Source of the DNA: Streptomyces profundus | GTDB lineage: Bacteria; Actinomycetota; Actinomycetes; Streptomycetales; Streptomycetaceae | Length of the DNA: 64,000 bases | Reading direction: 5' to 3' | Assembly: GCF_020740535.1 (NCBI RefSeq) | Contig: NZ_CP082362.1 | Span: forward strand, 6,135,501-6,199,500 | Shown: positions 24,516-33,800 of the stretch, in pieces | Layout of the letters: each line of letters opens with the position of its first letter | Numbering within the stretch: position 1 is the first letter of the stretch | Notes under the pieces: model-generated | What the model was told of the DNA's origin: nothing | The model's database searches: none | The model's input: only the letters and a program-made list of their open reading frames with translations | Position numbers and translations under genes: made by a program

Positions 24516-26552
24516 CTACTCGTCGACCGCCAGGTGCCGTTGGGCGAGGAACCGGAGGTAGACGTCGTGGTCCAGTGGGTCGCCGTCCCGGCGGGCGCGG
24601 GTCGGGGGCGCGTTCCGCACCGGTCGGTCGCCGCCCGGGCGCGCCCCGTGTGCGGCCTCGCCCCTGGTCAGCCCGGGGAGGGCGGTGGTGATCCGGGGCA
24701 CGAGGCGGCTCGGCACCTCCACGGTGAGCGCCCAGACGTCGCCGGCCTCGGCCGAGTCGAGGATCCGGCCGGCGTGGCCGGTGAGCAGCCCGGTGACGGC
24801 GCTCAACGTGTCCGGGGGGATCTCGATCTCCAGGGTGAGACAGGGCTCGAAGACCGTGGTGCCCGCCGCCTGGAGGGCGCGCAGCAGCACGATCGGGGTG
24901 AGCCCCCGGAAGTCGGCCGCCGTGCTGGCCGGTGCGTGCTGGCCGGCGAGGAAGAGCGTCACCGCGCAGTCGGTGACCTCCCAGCCGGCCAGCCCCTGCC
25001 GCAGGGTGCGGAGGACGGACTCCTCGATGGCGCGGTGGAACGCGGCGGGCATCACCCCCCGTTCGGCGCGGTGGTGGAAGCGCACCCCGCTGCCGGGCGC
25101 GGTGGGCTCGACGCGCAGTCCGACGGTCGCCCAGAAGTCGTTGTGGGCACGGGAGTTCAGCTCCTGGGCGGCCTCGCCGACGCCGTTGGGGCGTTCGAAG
25201 TAGACCGGGGTGACCGGCTCGAAGACGGCCCGCAGACCGAAGTCCCTGGCCAGCCGCTCCGCGATCACCTCGCGCTGCACGGCGCCGTAGAGCAGCACCG
25301 AGGTGCTGCCGTCGGCGTCGCTCCGCGTTCTGATCAGCGGATCCTCGTCGGCCAGCGCGGTGAGCGCGGCATGGAGCGCCGTCTTCCGTTCGGGGTCGGC
25401 CGGCCGGACCACCGTCTCCAGGCTGGGCGGCGCGAAGTGCGTGCCGGTCGACTCGCGTGGCGGGCGGCCGAGCCGGTCCCCGATCCGCACCCGGGGCAGC
25501 CCGTAGAGCCGGGCGATCCCTCCGGCGCGCAGCCGCCGCCCGGCCGGGGCGCCGGCCTCGCCCTCGGCCCCGACCACCTCGACCCGGCTGATCCGGCCGG
25601 TGAACTCACCGACGCCGCCGTCCGGTTCGCGCCGGTGGAAGGTGACCAGGCGACGCGCGGCCAACTGACCGTCGAAGAGCCGCAGATAGGCCGCCTTCTC
25701 GCCGGCCCCGGTGCGTTCGATGGCGAAGACGGTGCCGCTGGGCGCGGCGTGGGGGTCGGCGGCCGGCGGTCGGAGCAGGGTGCGCAGCGCCTCGACGAGT
25801 TGGGCGCTGCCCGCGCCGGTGAGCGCCGAGCCGCAGAGCACCGGATGCACCAGACCCGCCGCGGTCTGCTCGACCAGCGCCCTGCCCAACGCCCGGGCGG
25901 ACGGCGGCCGTTCGTCGACCAACTGGCCGAGCAGCGCCTCGTCCTGCTCGGCCAGCACAGCGGCGACCTCGGCACGGACCTCCGGCGCGTCCAGCGGGCG
26001 CGGCAGCGCGCCGGCCCCGGGGGTGCCGGGGTCGGTCACGGTGGTCAGCGGGACGAGGTGCGGGGCGAGCCTGGCCCTGACCTCGCCCAGCAGCGACTCG
26101 GGGCGCGCCCCCGGGCGGTCGATCTTGTTGAGGAACAGCAGGGTGGGCAGGCCGAGCCGGCGGAGCGAGCGCATCAGCACCCGGGTCTGGGCCTGGACGC
26201 CCTCCACGGCGGAGAGCACCAGCACGGCGGCGTCCAGCACGGAGAGGGCGCGCTCGACCTCGGCGATGAAGTCGGGATGCCCCGGGGTGTCCACGAGGTT
26301 GACCTGGAGGTCGCCGGTGGTGAACGTCGCGACGGCGGAGCGGATGGTGATGCCACGCTCGCGTTCCAACGCACCGGTGTCGGTGCGGGTGCTGCCGGCA
26401 TCGACGCTGCCCAGCTCGGGGATGGCGCCGTTGTCGAAGAGCAGGCGTTCGGTGAGGCTGGTCTTACCAGCGTCGATATGGGCCAGTACGCCGATGTTCA
26501 GGGTGCTCGGGAGGGAATTTCGGGAGGAGTTGGGCTGGGGATGCGAAGGCAA
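24516..26552 (-). CDS. Ribosomal protection protein, TetM / Otr(A) type (tetracycline resistance GTPase)
   Basis: This 678-residue EF-G-like GTPase has G1 AHIDAGKTSLTERLL, a Thr-containing switch I RERGITIRSAVATF, G3 DTPGHPDF and G4 LNKIDRPGA. They are followed by domains II-V ending in the domain IV/V region with GVMPAAFHRAIEES and the Asp/Leu-rich C-terminus. N-K-I-D-R and the arrangement after G4 mark the TetM/TetO/Otr(A) group rather than EF-G or LepA. Such proteins release tetracyclines from the 30S A site. The listed start is TTG 26552 with GAGGAC five bases upstream; it places about 18 extra residues before NIGVLAHIDAGKTS. A 50-codon overlapping frame upstream (26464-26616) could be a leader peptide. 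No tetracycline biosynthetic genes are in the window. Confidence 0.87.
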   Translation of the reverse strand: MPSHPQPNSSRNSLPSTLNIGVLAHIDAGKTSLTERLLFDNGAIPELGSVDAGSTRTDTGALERERGITIRSAVATFTTGDLQVNLVDTPGHPDFIAEVERALSVLDAAVLVLSAVEGVQAQTRVLMRSLRRLGLPTLLFLNKIDRPGARPESLLGEVRARLAPHLVPLTTVTDPGTPGAGALPRPLDAPEVRAEVAAVLAEQDEALLGQLVDERPPSARALGRALVEQTAAGLVHPVLCGSALTGAGSAQLVEALRTLLRPPAADPHAAPSGTVFAIERTGAGEKAAYLRLFDGQLAARRLVTFHRREPDGGVGEFTGRISRVEVVGAEGEAGAPAGRRLRAGGIARLYGLPRVRIGDRLGRPPRESTGTHFAPPSLETVVRPADPERKTALHAALTALADEDPLIRTRSDADGSTSVLLYGAVQREVIAERLARDFGLRAVFEPVTPVYFERPNGVGEAAQELNSRAHNDFWATVGLRVEPTAPGSGVRFHHRAERGVMPAAFHRAIEESVLRTLRQGLAGWEVTDCAVTLFLAGQHAPASTAADFRGLTPIVLLRALQAAGTTVFEPCLTLEIEIPPDTLSAVTGLLTGHAGRILDSAEAGDVWALTVEVPSRLVPRITTALPGLTRGEAAHGARPGGDRPVRNAPPTRARRDGDPLDHDVYLRFLAQRHLAVDE

Positions 26553-26616
26553 AACGGTCCTCGGGCGTCAGGAGGTGAACAGGGGGTGTCTCGACCGCTC
26601 CGAGGTGACGCCGCAT
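26464..26616 (-). CDS. Candidate leader peptide overlapping the ribosomal-protection gene
   Basis: ATG 26616 has a GAAGGGAAG ribosome binding site at good spacing. The 50-codon frame runs across the TTG start of the resistance gene in another frame and stops inside it. The peptide starts MRRHLGAVETPPV. Translation of such a leader would change ribosome traffic at the resistance-gene start, as in leader-controlled tetM systems. The coding evidence rests only on the ribosome binding site and position, so this is a weak call. Confidence 0.3.
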   Translation of the reverse strand: MRRHLGAVETPPVHLLTPEDRFAFASPAQLLPKFPPEHPEHRRTGPYRRW

Positions 26617-26770
26617 CCCGTTCTTCCCTTCGTCGCACCGGTGAAGCTCGAAGCCGGTGTTCTCCGCCTGGTCGTTCCGTTTCGTCGGGCAGGGGCCCGC
26701 CGGGCAGGTTACCCGGACCCGTGGGGAACGCCAGCGAATAACGCTCCGCTGGTCCGGCGCGGTGCCCGCC

Positions 26771-26799
26771 TTGGCGGTCTGTCTAATCCTGGATAAAGT
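26771..26799 (+). promoter_or_regulatory. Promoter of the PLP-enzyme / regulator operon
   Basis: TTGGCG (26771-26776) and TAAAGT (26794-26799) are separated by 17 bases, a good housekeeping-type promoter. Transcription would start near 26806, just before a perfect palindrome (26811-26829). Confidence 0.65.
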
Positions 26800-26810
26800 G
26801 TCTTGGACGG

Positions 26811-26829
26811 CGCCGGGCCAGGCCCGGCG
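26811..26829 (+). promoter_or_regulatory. Palindromic operator or 5'-leader hairpin
   Basis: cgccgggccaggcccggcg is a perfect 9-bp inverted repeat around one central A. It sits at about +5 to +24 of the predicted transcript and 27 bases before the GTG start. It could be the binding site of the YheO/DauR-like regulator encoded by the second gene, or an RNA hairpin. Confidence 0.5.
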
Positions 26830-26855
26830 GGGGAGCCGGCGACGAGAGGAGCCCC

Positions 26856-28007
26856 GTGCCATCCAGCGAGCCTGCCGCCGCGCCCTGCCTGGTCGACCCC
26901 AGATCAGGGCGCACCTATCCGCTCGATCCGCTGCGCTGGCGCGGCGACGACGGGGCGCCGCTCACCGTCTCCCCACTCCCGGCGCCCGCCCCCGGCGCGA
27001 TCGATGCCGGCGAGCGCTCCCTGTGGCGCTACCGCGCCGCCCTCCCGTCCGCCGCCGGGGCCGCCCCGGTGAGCTTGGGCGAGGGGCGCACCCCGCTGCT
27101 CCAACGGGACTGGCGCGGCGGCCCGTTGGCGTTCAAGCTGGAGTGGTTCAACCCCACGGGAAGCTTCAAGGACCGGGGCACGAGCGTCATGATCAGCGCC
27201 CTGGCCGGCGCCGGGGTCACCGAGGTCATCGAGGACAGCTCGGGCAACGGCGGCTCCTCGGTCGCCGCCTACTGCGCCGCCGCCGGCCTCCAGGCCGAGA
27301 TCCTGGTGCCCGAGGGCACCTCGCCCGCCAAGGTCACCCAGACCCGGGCGTTCGGCGCCCGCGTCAGGGCCGTGCCAGGCGACCGGGCCGCCGCCTCGGC
27401 CGAGGCCCTTCGACGCTCAGCTCGGGTCCCCTACGCCGGGCACAACTGGCATCCGTTCTTCCTCCAGGGCACCAAGACCCTCGCCTACGAGCTGTGGGAG
27501 GACCTCGGCTTCGAGGCGCCCGACGCGGTGGTGACGGTCGCCGGCGCCGGCAGTCTGGTCCTCGGCTGCGATCTGGGGTTCGGCGAGCTGCTGGCGGCGG
27601 GTCTGATCCGCCGCCGGCCCCGGCTGTTGGTCGCCCAGCCCGCCGCCTGCGCCCCCGTGCACGCGGCGTTCCAGGGCGTCGAGCCGCCGCCGTTCGGGCC
27701 GACGATCGCGGAGGGCGCCGCGATCCGCGCGCCCGTCAGGCTGCCCGAGGTGGTGGCGGCCGTGCGCCGCTCCGGCGGCGACACGGTCGCCGTCCCGGAG
27801 CAGCGGATCGCCGACTCCGTCAGGGAGTTGGCCGCCGCCGGGCTGTACGCGGAGCCGACCAGCGCCACCGCAGCCGCGGCCGTGGACGTGTTCCGCGAGC
27901 GTGGCGCGATCCGCGCGGGTGAGCGGACGGTCGTGGTGCTGACGGGCACAGCGCTCAAGGCGTCCGGCTTCATGAACGGTCTCTTCCCCGCCCCGGAGGA
28001 CGCGTGA
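26856..28007 (+). CDS. Threonine-synthase-like PLP-dependent lyase (fold type II)
   Basis: This 383-residue protein starts at GTG 26856 with GAGAGGAG. It has fold-type II PLP enzyme features: EWFNPTGSFKDRGTSVM, where Lys forms the internal aldimine; the phosphate-binding loop DSSGNGGSSVAAYCAAAG; and a late TALKASG. The N-terminal CxxC zinc-ribbon of many threonine synthases is missing (CLVDPRSGRTYPL has one Cys). The core is nearest threonine synthase, but the coupling by GTGA overlap to a YheO/DauR-type regulator suggests a specialised amino-acid lyase or ammonia-lyase rather than the housekeeping ThrC. The substrate is open. Confidence 0.8.
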   Translation: MPSSEPAAAPCLVDPRSGRTYPLDPLRWRGDDGAPLTVSPLPAPAPGAIDAGERSLWRYRAALPSAAGAAPVSLGEGRTPLLQRDWRGGPLAFKLEWFNPTGSFKDRGTSVMISALAGAGVTEVIEDSSGNGGSSVAAYCAAAGLQAEILVPEGTSPAKVTQTRAFGARVRAVPGDRAAASAEALRRSARVPYAGHNWHPFFLQGTKTLAYELWEDLGFEAPDAVVTVAGAGSLVLGCDLGFGELLAAGLIRRRPRLLVAQPAACAPVHAAFQGVEPPPFGPTIAEGAAIRAPVRLPEVVAAVRRSGGDTVAVPEQRIADSVRELAAAGLYAEPTSATAAAAVDVFRERGAIRAGERTVVVLTGTALKASGFMNGLFPAPEDA

Positions 28008-28642
28008 GCGGCCCCGGTGACGAGGACGAGGACGCGCTGCTGCTCCGCGAGGCGGAGAAGATCGTCACCGCCATCGGCCGCATGTTCCCCGGGCTGTGCG
28101 AGGTCGTGCTGCACGACCTGCGCGACCCCGAGCACGCCGTCCGCACCATCGAGAACAACCTCTCCGGGCGCGACATCGGCGATCCGGCCACCGAGCTCGG
28201 CCTGGCCCGCATCGCGGACCCGGCGTACCCGGACGTGCTACAGAACTACCCCAACCGCTTCCCCGACGGCCGCCCGGCCAAGAGCACCTCCATCGGCATC
28301 AGGAACGGCGCGGGCCACTACGTCGCCGCCATCTGCCTGAACCTGGACGTCTCCCTCTTCGCCGTCGTGTCCAGAAGCCTCGCCCAGCTCGTCGCGACCG
28401 AGGAGCCCGACCAGCCGGTGCGGGAGTCGCTGAACAGCCGCAGCACGGGCGAACTCCGCAGCGCCGTCGAGGAGTTCGCCAGCGCCCACGGCCAGACGCC
28501 ACGCGGCCTCGGCGCCTCGGCCCGCAGGGAGCTGGTCCGCTCGCTCAGGGCCAGGGGCTTCCTTGAGGTCAGACACTCGGTGCGCACCCTCACCGACCTG
28601 CTGGGCGTCTCCCGCGCCACGGTCTACAACGACCTCCGCTGA
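28004..28642 (+). CDS. YheO/DauR-type transcriptional regulator (PAS-like domain + HTH)
   Basis: This 212-residue protein starts at GTG 28004 inside the previous stop (GTGA). Residues about 15-125 are the YheO PAS-like sensor domain: EAEKIVTAIGRMFPGLCEVVLHDLRDPEHAVRTIENNLSGR, then STSIGIRNGAGHYVAAICLNLDVS. The C-terminal 60 residues form the partner HTH, ending in TDLLGVSRATVYNDLR. DauR, the best known member, represses D-arginine catabolism, so a role in sensing an amino acid or related small molecule fits. It would control its own operon with the PLP enzyme through the palindrome near +1. Confidence 0.84.
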   Translation: MSGPGDEDEDALLLREAEKIVTAIGRMFPGLCEVVLHDLRDPEHAVRTIENNLSGRDIGDPATELGLARIADPAYPDVLQNYPNRFPDGRPAKSTSIGIRNGAGHYVAAICLNLDVSLFAVVSRSLAQLVATEEPDQPVRESLNSRSTGELRSAVEEFASAHGQTPRGLGASARRELVRSLRARGFLEVRHSVRTLTDLLGVSRATVYNDLR

Positions 28643-28769
28643 CCGGAGTGGCCGGCGGCGCGGCGAACGCGTCCTGGGAAGCGTCGCTGGTTCCACAGCG
28701 GCGGTGCACATAGAGTGAACGGCAGCTCCAAGGGGGCGTTGCCGAGCGGACGGTGGGATCGGTCCGACG

Positions 28770-30770
28770 GTGACCACTGACAGCGGACATCGGAGTCGGC
28801 CCGGCATGGTGTACCAGGTTCCACCGGCAACAGCACACTTCGTCGATCGGGAGGACGAACAGGCCCGCGCCTTTCGGGCCGTCTCCGACTGGAAGCACCC
28901 GTCCCGGCCGCTGTGCCTGGCGCTCAGCGGCCTCGGCGGGACCGGCAAGACCGAGCTGGCCTACCGCCTGGCCCGCACCCTGCGCGACCGCTACCCCGAC
29001 GGGGTCCTGCGGGTCGACCTCAACGAGCTGCGCCGCGACGGAGTCGTCGAAGTGACGGACGCCCTGGGCGAGTTGCTCGCCCCGCTGGACGTCGAAGGCC
29101 GCTGGCTCCACCAGACGCTCCGCGACCGCAGCCGCCAGTACTGGGACCGCACGGACGGCCGTCGGCTGATCGTGCTCGTCGACAACGCGCGCACCGCGGC
29201 CGAGGTGCTGCCGCTGCTGCCCGCCTCGGGGGACAGCCTGGTGATCGTCGCCAGCCACGGCCCGCTGCACGACCTCGAACACGGCTCCGCCGTCGAGCTG
29301 CCGCTCGCGCCCCTCGCCGACCAGGACGCCGCCGAACTGCTCGAAATGATCGTCGACGACCCCCGCCTCACCGACGAACCCGACGCGCTCCAGGGGTTGT
29401 TGCGCGTCTGTGCCGGTCTGCCGGCCGCCGTGCGGGTCGCCGGGCAGTGGCTGCGCCGCCACCGCAGACGCCCCCTCTCCCGGCTGCTCGCCGAGCTCGA
29501 CACCGAACTCCAGGACAGGGGGCTACCGATGGTCGAGGCGGTGTGGGACGCGGCCTACCGCGCGCTGGACGAGGACGCCGCGCTGCTCTACCGGCTCCTC
29601 CCCGCCTACCCGGGCGGCGCCCTCACCCCCGAGGGCGTCGCGGTGTTCCTCGGCCGGGGCCGCGAGGCCGCCGACGACTCGCTGGACGCGCTGGAGGCCG
29701 CCGGGCTCCTCGACGCCAGGCACGAACGCGCCCGGCTCCCCGAGCCGTTGCGCGCCCACGCCGACCGCCGCGCCCGCGAGGACGGCACCCCGGGGGAACG
29801 GGAGACGGCGCTGCGCCGCGTCATCCGCTGGTACCTGCGGCAGGCCCAGCGCGCCGATCTGCTCGCCGCCGGCCCGCGACTGACCATCGCCGACCCCGTC
29901 CCGCCGGAGCCGGACGCCCAGGACATCGCCTTCGGCGCCCCGGGGGAGGGCCGACCGGCCGACGGACAGCGCTGGTTGGAGGCCGAGCGGCATGCCGTCC
30001 ACGGCTGTGTCACCGAGGCCAACCGGCTCGGCATGGACACCGAGACCTGGGCGCTGTGCGAGCCGCTGTGGACCCACTTCCTCGACCATCCGCACCACGC
30101 CGACGCGGCCGACTCCTTCCGGCTCGGCATCGCCTCCGCCCAACGCGCGGAACACATCCCGGCGTTGGCCCGGATGCGCGCCCAACTCGCCCGTGCGCTG
30201 TGGGAGCAGGACGAGTTCGACGCCGCCGCCGAGCAACTCGCCGCCGCGCTGGCCGCCGTCGAGCTGCTCGACGACACCCCCCGGGACCGCAAACTGGCCG
30301 CCTCCGTCGTCGAGTTCCGAGGCACCCTGCACGGCAGGCGCGGCGACTGGCAGTCGGCCGCCGCCGACTTCGCCTCGGCCCGGCAGGTGCACCGAGCGAT
30401 CGGCAACGCCTACGGCGTCCTGCTCGGGACCTACCGCCTGGGCGAGGCGCTCGCCGCCCTGGGCGAGCTGGACCGCGCCGAGGAACTCCTGGCCCAGGCC
30501 CATGAGTTGGCGGGTGCGCAGGGCCGGGAGCGGATCGCGGCCCGCGTCGCCTTCGCCCTGGCCGGGGTCCTGGCCCGCCTCGGCCGCCCCGAACGGGCCC
30601 GTCCGCTCTACGAGTCGGCCCTCGCCGCCGCGCGGGCGCGCGGCGCCGAGTTCGACGAGGCCAGAGTCCTGGACCCGCTCGCCGACCTCGTCGCCGAGCT
30701 GGGCGAGCCCGACCGGGCGGCCGAACTCCGCGCGACGGCCCGGGAGATCAGGCGGCGCCACGGCGGATAG
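28770..30770 (+). CDS. STAND ATPase: NB-ARC domain with C-terminal TPR repeats
   Basis: This 666-residue protein starts at GTG 28770. Residues about 20-290 are an NB-ARC-type nucleotide switch: HFVDREDEQARAF, Walker A LSGLGGTGKTELAYRLA, Walker B RLIVLVDNAR and VCAGLPAAVRVAGQWL (GLPxA). A winged-helix-like segment follows, then about 230 residues of TPR-like helical pairs (RAQLARALWEQDEFDAAAEQLAAAL and similar). SARP/AfsR-like regulators have the same ATPase-TPR arrangement, but this protein has no N-terminal DNA-binding domain and none at the C-terminus. It may be a signalling switch, a partner of a separate effector, or a defence-type STAND protein lacking an obvious effector domain. It is monogenic and ends at a strong shared terminator. 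Confidence 0.8.
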   Translation: MTTDSGHRSRPGMVYQVPPATAHFVDREDEQARAFRAVSDWKHPSRPLCLALSGLGGTGKTELAYRLARTLRDRYPDGVLRVDLNELRRDGVVEVTDALGELLAPLDVEGRWLHQTLRDRSRQYWDRTDGRRLIVLVDNARTAAEVLPLLPASGDSLVIVASHGPLHDLEHGSAVELPLAPLADQDAAELLEMIVDDPRLTDEPDALQGLLRVCAGLPAAVRVAGQWLRRHRRRPLSRLLAELDTELQDRGLPMVEAVWDAAYRALDEDAALLYRLLPAYPGGALTPEGVAVFLGRGREAADDSLDALEAAGLLDARHERARLPEPLRAHADRRAREDGTPGERETALRRVIRWYLRQAQRADLLAAGPRLTIADPVPPEPDAQDIAFGAPGEGRPADGQRWLEAERHAVHGCVTEANRLGMDTETWALCEPLWTHFLDHPHHADAADSFRLGIASAQRAEHIPALARMRAQLARALWEQDEFDAAAEQLAAALAAVELLDDTPRDRKLAASVVEFRGTLHGRRGDWQSAAADFASARQVHRAIGNAYGVLLGTYRLGEALAALGELDRAEELLAQAHELAGAQGRERIAARVAFALAGVLARLGRPERARPLYESALAAARARGAEFDEARVLDPLADLVAELGEPDRAAELRATAREIRRRHGG

Positions 30771-30779
30771 CCGCCGACG

Positions 30780-30816
30780 CCGTGGCCCCCCACCGACCGA
30801 TCGCGGGGGGCCACGG
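30780..30816. terminator. Bidirectional hairpin terminator
   Basis: The perfect 12-bp stem CCGTGGCCCCCC / GGGGGGCCACGG has a 13-base loop. It lies between the convergent STAND ATPase and S8 protease genes, 9-10 bases from each stop codon. Confidence 0.88.
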
Positions 30817-30824
30817 CCCGGAGA

Positions 30825-33800
30825 TCAGACGGTGCGATAGGCGTCGATGATCGTCAGCTCCGTGGTGTTGCCGTCCCGGTCGGTCAGCTCCGCGTGGAAC
30901 GACACCGAACCGCCGGCCGCCGGATTGGTCACCGCTACCGCGCCGTCGGCGACCGGCGCCCCCTGCCAGGACGCGCCGCCGTCGTAGGACACCTGGACCG
31001 TCAGGGAGTCCGGGCCGCTCTCCGCCGCCGCGCCCTCCATGGTGACCGGCACGCTCGTCTCCCGCCCGGCCGGCGCCGTGCTGTCGGATGCCAGCTCGGG
31101 GGAGAAGCGCACGAGCGAGACCGGCAGCGGTCGCGTCTCGTCGGCCGGGACGGACGCCGAGGTGAACCCGAACGTCGCCGAGATCTCCGTGCTCACCCCC
31201 GCGTCGGGCCGCAGCGCCGTGGTGGTCAGCTCGTAGCGGCCCTCGGCGGACGGCACCTCGAAACTCGCCCAGCCACGGAGGAAGTCGTCCTCCGTGTGGA
31301 TCACCTCACCGTCGTAGGACAGCGTGGTGGTGCCGTGGCCGCCCGAGAGGTAGCCGTGGTGCCCCGCCCCGTCCGACACGGTGGTGACGAAGGCGTCGAG
31401 CCGGTCCCCGCTGCGCGTCAGCCCGTCGTCGCCCGGCGGCCGGGGCGCGAACACCCCCACGCCCATGCTGTCGTGGTACGTCCGGCCGGCGGTGAAGTCC
31501 CCCGAGTAGACGGAGAACGAGCCCGCCTCGCCAGGGCCGGTGAAGTACAGCGTGTACGACCAGGCGCCGCCGGTCACATACAGCGTGGTGTCGGCCGGCA
31601 GGGCGCGCTCCGGGCCGATGCCGCCCCGGCGTCCGCCCACGACCTCAAGCTCTCCCGTGGTGCCCTCGGTCGGCGCCCCGAGGGTCAGCCGCACCTCGGC
31701 CAGGTCCTCATGGGTGAACTCCCGCTGGTGCCCTGTGAAGTTGGTGCCGGCCCGCTCGATCAGCGTGTGGTACTCGGTGTCGCCGGCCGCCCAGGACGTC
31801 TGGTGGGAGACGAGCAGTTCGTCCTCCGCCAACGCGGGCCCCATGTGCTGGGTGAGCAGCACCTCCTCGCCCGAGCCCTCCGAGCCGTGGGTGATCCCCA
31901 GGGCCGGCAGCGCCACGCTGCTGGAGGTGTAGAACGGTTCGGCGCTCTCGTCGGGCACCGACAGGTCGATCTCCCTGGCCTCCCGGGCGTCCAGCGTCAC
32001 GGTGGTGTCCTCGTCCAGGGTGGGCAGCACAACGGTGTGGCGCGCCTCCCAGCCCTCGCCCCGCGTGGTGGTCAACAGCAGGTAGTCGCCGCCGTCGGGC
32101 AGCCGCAGGACGGACGAGTCGCTGTCGGGGAAGAGGAGCGTCGTCACGCCCGTCGAGCGGTCGACCAGCGTCGCCCACCAGTCACCGACGGCCGTGCCGT
32201 CCAGCCCGACGGCCCGCACGGTCAGGACGTGGAACTCGCCCAGCAGGTCGATCGCGCCGGCGGTGGTGACGGTGTGCCCTTCCCCCGCCGCCGTCACGAA
32301 CACGCTGTAGGCGCCCGCCGGGTTCTCGACGGTCCCGGTGTCGAACGCGGTGTCGGCGGTCGCCTCGACGCCGGCGGTGCCGCCGGCCGGCACGGTGACC
32401 GTCTCGGCGCCGAGCCGGAAGGCGCCCTCGGGAGCGGGGCCGCCGTCAGGGCCGACCGTGGTCAGCGACAGGTCCAGCGTGATGTCCTCGGTGCCGAGGT
32501 TGCGGTAGGTCAGCTCCCGCGTCACCGGCTCGTTGTCCGAGTGCGGCCACTCCTGCGCGCCGAAGGAGAGGGACACCGGCTCGGCCACGACGGTCTGCCC
32601 GATCGCCGCGGCCACATCCGTGCGCCCCGCGCCCTGTTGGAACGCGCTGTAGCCAGCGACGGGAGTCGAGGAGGCGACGAGCGCGGCCTTCAGGCGCTCG
32701 CCCGTCCAGTCCGGGTGCTGCTGCGCGAGCAGCGCCGCGGCCCCGGCGACATGCGGTGCGGCCATCGACGTGCCGGACAGGTGCATATAGCCCTCGCCGG
32801 CCGGTTCGCCGCCCTCCGCGAGCCAGCTGCCCTCGGCCGCCGCCGCGGCGATGCCCACCCCGGGGGCCGTCAGGTCCGGCTTCAGCGCCGCGTCGTCCAC
32901 GCGCGGGCCGATCGACGAGGACCGCGCCAGGGCGTCGTCCCTGTCGACCGAGCCCACGGTCAACGCCGCGTCCGCGCTGCCGGGCGAGCCCAAGGTGCCA
33001 GGCCCAGGACCGCCGTTCCCCGCGGAGAGGACGAACAGGACGTCGGTCTCGTCCGACAGCCGGTTCACCGCCTCCTCCAACAGGTCGACGCCCGGCGTGT
33101 CGTCGCCGCCCAGGCTCATGTTGACGATGTCGGCGCCGTGTTCGACGGCCCACTCCATGCCGGCGACGATCCCTGACTCCACGCCGCTGCCGAAGTCGTC
33201 GAGCACCTTGCCGTTCAGCAGCGAGACCCCGGGCGCCACCCCGGTGAACGCGCCACGCGAGCCCGCCGCGATGGACGCGACGTGCGTGCCGTGGCCGTAG
33301 CGGTCCTCGACGCCCTCCGCGTCGCTGAAGTTGGCCGCCGCGACGACCTTCCCCTCGTCGAGGTCGGGGTGCGTCGTGTCGATGCCCGTGTCCAGGACGG
33401 CGACGGTCACTCCGGTGCCGTCGAAGCCGGCGTCCCAGGCGGCCGGCGCCCCGATCCGCGGCACGCTGCGGTCCAGCGCCGCCGTCCTGACGCTGTCCAG
33501 GGAGAGCGACGAGACCCCGGCGGCCAGCGTCCTCGGGCCGGTCAACGACTCCCACACCCCGGCCGCACCGTCCGGGGGCACCGTCAGCGCCTCGGCGTCG
33601 ATGCTCGGCAACTCGGTGCGCACCCGCACGCCGGCGTCGGCGAACAGCGTGGCGGGCCGCTCGCCCGCATAGGAGACGATCAGCGGAACACCGTCCCCGA
33701 CCAGTCGGGCGTACTCGGGGCGGGTCAGCTCCGTGACGTCGAACAGCCGCTGGTCGACGAGCCCTTCGGCGATCAGACGGCGCGCGTCCGACGGGATCAC

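Noticed and set aside
24177..26741. An 854-codon plus-strand frame opposite the ribosomal-protection gene
   Set aside because: It is a mirror frame of a clear TetM-type GTPase, with no recognisable domain or ribosome binding site.
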